Part shown: one piece after another, positions 62,397 through 64,000 of the stretch | Numbering within the stretch: the stretch's first letter is position 1 | How the letters are laid out: each line of letters opens with the position of its first letter | Origin: Lactifluus volemus | Lineage: Eukaryota; Basidiomycota; Agaricomycetes; Russulales; Russulaceae | NCBI GenBank assembly: GCA_022376515.1 | Contig: WTXI01000004.1 | Location: forward strand, 930,001 to 994,000 | Direction: 5' to 3' | DNA length: 64,000 bases | Notes under the pieces: generated by a model | What the model was told of the DNA's origin: nothing | The model's database searches: none | Seen by the model: only the letters and a program-made list of their open reading frames with translations | Position numbers and translations under genes: made by a program

Positions 62397-63811
62397 ATGC
62401 TCCCCGACGATGTCCTCCTTGACATATTCGATTATCACCGGCTCGCCGCTATGGACTACTCACTATTCGAGCCATGGGAATGGCATAGGCTTGCCCACGT
62501 ATGCCGAAGATGGAGATCTGTTGTATTCGCCTCGCCCCGCCGTTTGGACCTGCGCCTGTCTACACATACAAGAAGCCAATCAGGAAGACTCTGGACTGCT
62601 GGCCGCCCTTGCCCATCTCTATATGGTACCCACGATTAGTGTTATACCACCCCCTGGCCCCTACTGACGAGCACAATGTCATCGCCGCACTTGAGCATCC
62701 CGACGCATATGCGAGATCAACCTTACTATAACAAGACCCCTACTGGAAAAATTGGCCCCGTTCATGCAGCAACCGTTTCCAGCCCTACACACCTTCAACT
62801 TGGAACCCGGGACATGCTATGGTCCATAGTTCTTCCCAGTGGGTTTCTAGGGGGATCCACTCCACAATTGCGACACATCAACTTGAATGGCACCGCCTTC
62901 CCTACACTGCCGTGGCTCCTTTTGTCTGCTAGTGACCTTGTGTCGCTTCGGCTCGACGACATCCCAAATACGGGATACTTCTCACCGGAGGCGTTGGTCA
63001 CTGGTCTGTACTGGACGCCCCGGCTCAATCTCCTCGAGATTTGTTTCCTTTCCTCGATTCCCCTCCAGGGCCCAGGAAGCCCACGCCCAACTCCGCCCGA
63101 TCGTGCCGTCCTCCCCGCTCTCCGCGATTCTCATTCAGGGGCGACATTGACTACCTGGAAGACCTCGTCAAGAGGATCGACGCGCCTTTCGTCGAGCGGT
63201 TCAACATCACCCTGTTCGGCGGACAACAACAACAACAACAACAACATCAGCTCACGCTCGAAATCCCACAACTGTCCAGCTTCATCGCTCGCACCGAACG
63301 GCTCAACTCGTCACCCTATCGAACCTCGGTCTGGCTCTTGGACCACAGCTTCACCCTCACGCACCACTTTGACGACAGTCCGTCTCTGGTGGGCGAGACG
63401 TTTCGGCTACAAGTGTCTTGTCGCGAGGTGGTGCGACAGCTCTCCTTACTCTCCCACATTTGCAGACAACTTTCCCCGCTCGCGTCGAGCGCCGAACGTC
63501 TCGACGTCGCGGCGGACCACTCTGAGGAGGAAGCGACGGCGGAGGCGGAGGCCGCGCGATGGACGGAACTGTTCGATCCGTTTAGTGGCGTGCGGAGACT
63601 CGAATTGACGGGCACGTTGGTTCCGAGTATCGTCTCCGCCTTTGTCAGTGGTGGTGTGGGAGGATTGGGAGGCCGAACGATTTTACCAGCGTTGCAGGAT
63701 CTGCACTTGAAGGATACCACCCCGGCGTCTTTACCTGATATCGATTCGTTCGTGGCCGCACGACAACTTTCAGGTCGCGTCGTGACCGTGCACTACGCGG
63801 AAGCAGAGTGA
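62397..63811 (+). CDS. F-box/LRR-like protein 4
   Basis: F-box DMLPDDVLLDIFDYHRL, then WHRLAHVCRRWRSVVFASP and RRLDLRL. After a one-base shift come WPPLPISIWYP and EHNVIAALEHPDAYA; then GFLGGSTPQLRHINLNGTAF, LPWLLLSASDLVSLRLDDIP and, in another frame, GDIDYLEDLVKRIDAPFVER. The last 256 codons (63041-63811) are open: a Gln run from CAA repeats (63226-63247), ERLDVAADHSEEE, ARWTELFDPFSGVRRLEL, ending VVTVHYAEAE. Subfamily partner of 21502-23532. Needs two or three single-base corrections. The short upstream frame could add an N-terminal exon. Confidence 0.76.
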
Positions 63812-64000
63812 GGAGGATTGTAATACTCAGTTTTGGGATTGTTCGGTCTTACTTACCTTTTCGTTTATTGGTCATTATTCGTAAAATATATATACCGCTC
63901 TGCTCTTTGTTTTTAAAATTCCCCATTCGGTGTCAATCTTAAATCTGTAGCTTATCATCGTATTTCCGTCACGGCGCCGTCTCTGCGTCGCTGCCCGACG
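63812..64000. other. 3' flank of F-box gene 4
   Basis: AT-rich sequence after the stop (aaaatatatatacc at 63884); no further gene seen. Confidence 0.4.

Overview
The window looks like nuclear DNA from a filamentous basidiomycete. Genes are split by many 45-85 nt GT...AG introns. The protein families (ERG20-type farnesyl diphosphate synthases, a Fet3-like multicopper oxidase, C2-NACHT-WD40 receptors, F-box/LRR-like proteins) are typical of Agaricomycetes. By eye it most resembles Ceratobasidiaceae such as Rhizoctonia; this is inference, no search was run.

Layout. 1-8.2 kb: partial six-hairpin glycoside hydrolase (-), intact TRM112 (+), a long Na+/K+-ATPase-like P-type ATPase (+) and a small membrane protein (-). 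8.9-16.3 kb: NLR copy A (-), about 14 WD40 repeats, flanked by two copies of a dispersed repeat. 17.2-19.8 kb: PRP43-type DEAH helicase (+). 20.1-20.8 kb: septin pseudogene with a small internal inversion. 21.5-23.5 kb: F-box/LRR-like gene (-). 25.5-49.2 kb: an amplified block with four farnesyl diphosphate synthase genes (all +), NLR copy B (-), P-type ATPase remnants behind the first two synthases and several duplicated non-coding segments. 44.0-44.9 kb: a perfect 66-bp-arm hairpin and a second MITE-like hairpin. 49.8-50.5 kb: a 5'-truncated LINE tail with poly(A) and a 15-bp target-site duplication. 51-56 kb: two related F-box/LRR-like genes (-) with an F-box remnant and a serine carboxypeptidase remnant between them. 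58-60.2 kb: multicopper oxidase (+). 62-63.8 kb: another F-box/LRR-like gene (+).

How it fits together. Housekeeping genes (TRM112, PRP43, the ATPase) sit beside a plastic region built by segmental duplication. In that region a sterol/terpenoid-pathway gene (farnesyl diphosphate synthase) has reached four copies, interleaved with an NLR that exists twice. The two NLRs keep almost identical NACHT parts but differ more in the WD40 arrays.

Caution. Many genes carry single-base deletions, often in homopolymers, which differ between duplicate copies. TRM112, the multicopper oxidase and one F-box gene read cleanly. Consensus error in a long-read assembly is at least as likely as real decay, so CDS calls below give gene extents and not finished exon models unless exons are stated.
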